In this document: positions 63,972 to 64,000 of the stretch, in pieces
How the letters are laid out: the number at the start of each line of letters is the position of its first letter
Numbering within the stretch: the first letter of the stretch is position 1
Assembly (NCBI RefSeq): GCF_029210395.1
Contig: NZ_JARGDP010000009.1
Span: 1 to 64,000 of the forward strand
Reading direction: 5' to 3'
Length of the DNA stretch: 64,000 bases
From: Petrocella sp. FN5
GTDB taxonomy: Bacteria; Bacillota; Clostridia; Lachnospirales; Vallitaleaceae
Position numbers and translations under genes: made by a program
Notes under the pieces: model-generated
The model's input: the letters and a program-made list of their open reading frames with translations, nothing else
What the model was told of the DNA's origin: nothing
Database searches by the model: none

Positions 63972-64000
63972 GATATTTATATAATAATTGAACTTTAGGT

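Overview
The window is a compact, low-GC, AT-rich bacterial chromosome segment that reads as an anaerobic Firmicute of the class Clostridia, most likely near the Lachnospirales. The evidence is strong AGGAGG-type ribosome binding sites, three T-box leaders, a CIRCE element, the Bacillus/Clostridium order cysE-cysS-mrnC-rlmB-rae1-sigH, and several clostridial families (DUF5717-like, DUF6062-like, DUF6106-like). No transposase, integrase, phage gene, CRISPR array or replication origin was seen. Most of the window is housekeeping DNA on the + strand.

Layout. 1-3.7 kb: asnA, a small conserved unknown, deoC, and a minus-strand PLP aminotransferase. 3.8-17.8 kb: an eight-gene, tightly spaced operon encoding three Hsp70-like ATPases (one fused to a von Willebrand A domain), a fourth degenerate Hsp70/actin-fold protein, a large DUF5717-like protein, a helical protein, a TPR protein and a two-span membrane coiled-coil protein. 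This is the least explained and most interesting locus here. 17.8-23.4 kb: T-box(Val)-small membrane protein-valS, then T-box(Leu)-leuA and a Lys-rich mini-protein. 23.5-29.7 kb: htrA (minus), folC, a 47-aa protein, a zinc-ribbon/TPR membrane protein, and a PTS enzyme I homologue that has lost its phosphorylated His and its catalytic Cys. 29.7-34.8 kb: T-box(Cys)-cysE-cysS-mrnC-rlmB-rae1-sigH; sigH has no normal start codon in the expected place. 34.9-46.8 kb: tRNA-Thr, a structured intergenic region, glnS, ppk2, a DAHP synthase, a SNF2 helicase, an OGG-type glycosylase and several unknowns. 46.8-56.1 kb: CIRCE-groES-groEL, an HD-GYP protein, guaB, deoD, an Lrp regulator, a lipid kinase and a lipoprotein deacetylase.

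56.2-64 kb: a self-contained sigma-54 module. rpoN is followed by an activator whose N-terminus is an HPr domain (HPr-PAS-PAS-AAA+-HTH), then dhaL-dhaM-ptsH-ptsI-dhaK, a complete PEP-dependent dihydroxyacetone kinase relay. GG-N10-GC sigma-54 promoter signatures lie in front of dhaL (excellent) and in front of the activator gene (good), so sequence and context agree on the circuit: the activator probably senses PTS phosphorylation through its HPr domain, drives the Dha operon with sigma-54, and may regulate itself.

Protein family names come from sequence recognition only; no database search was possible.
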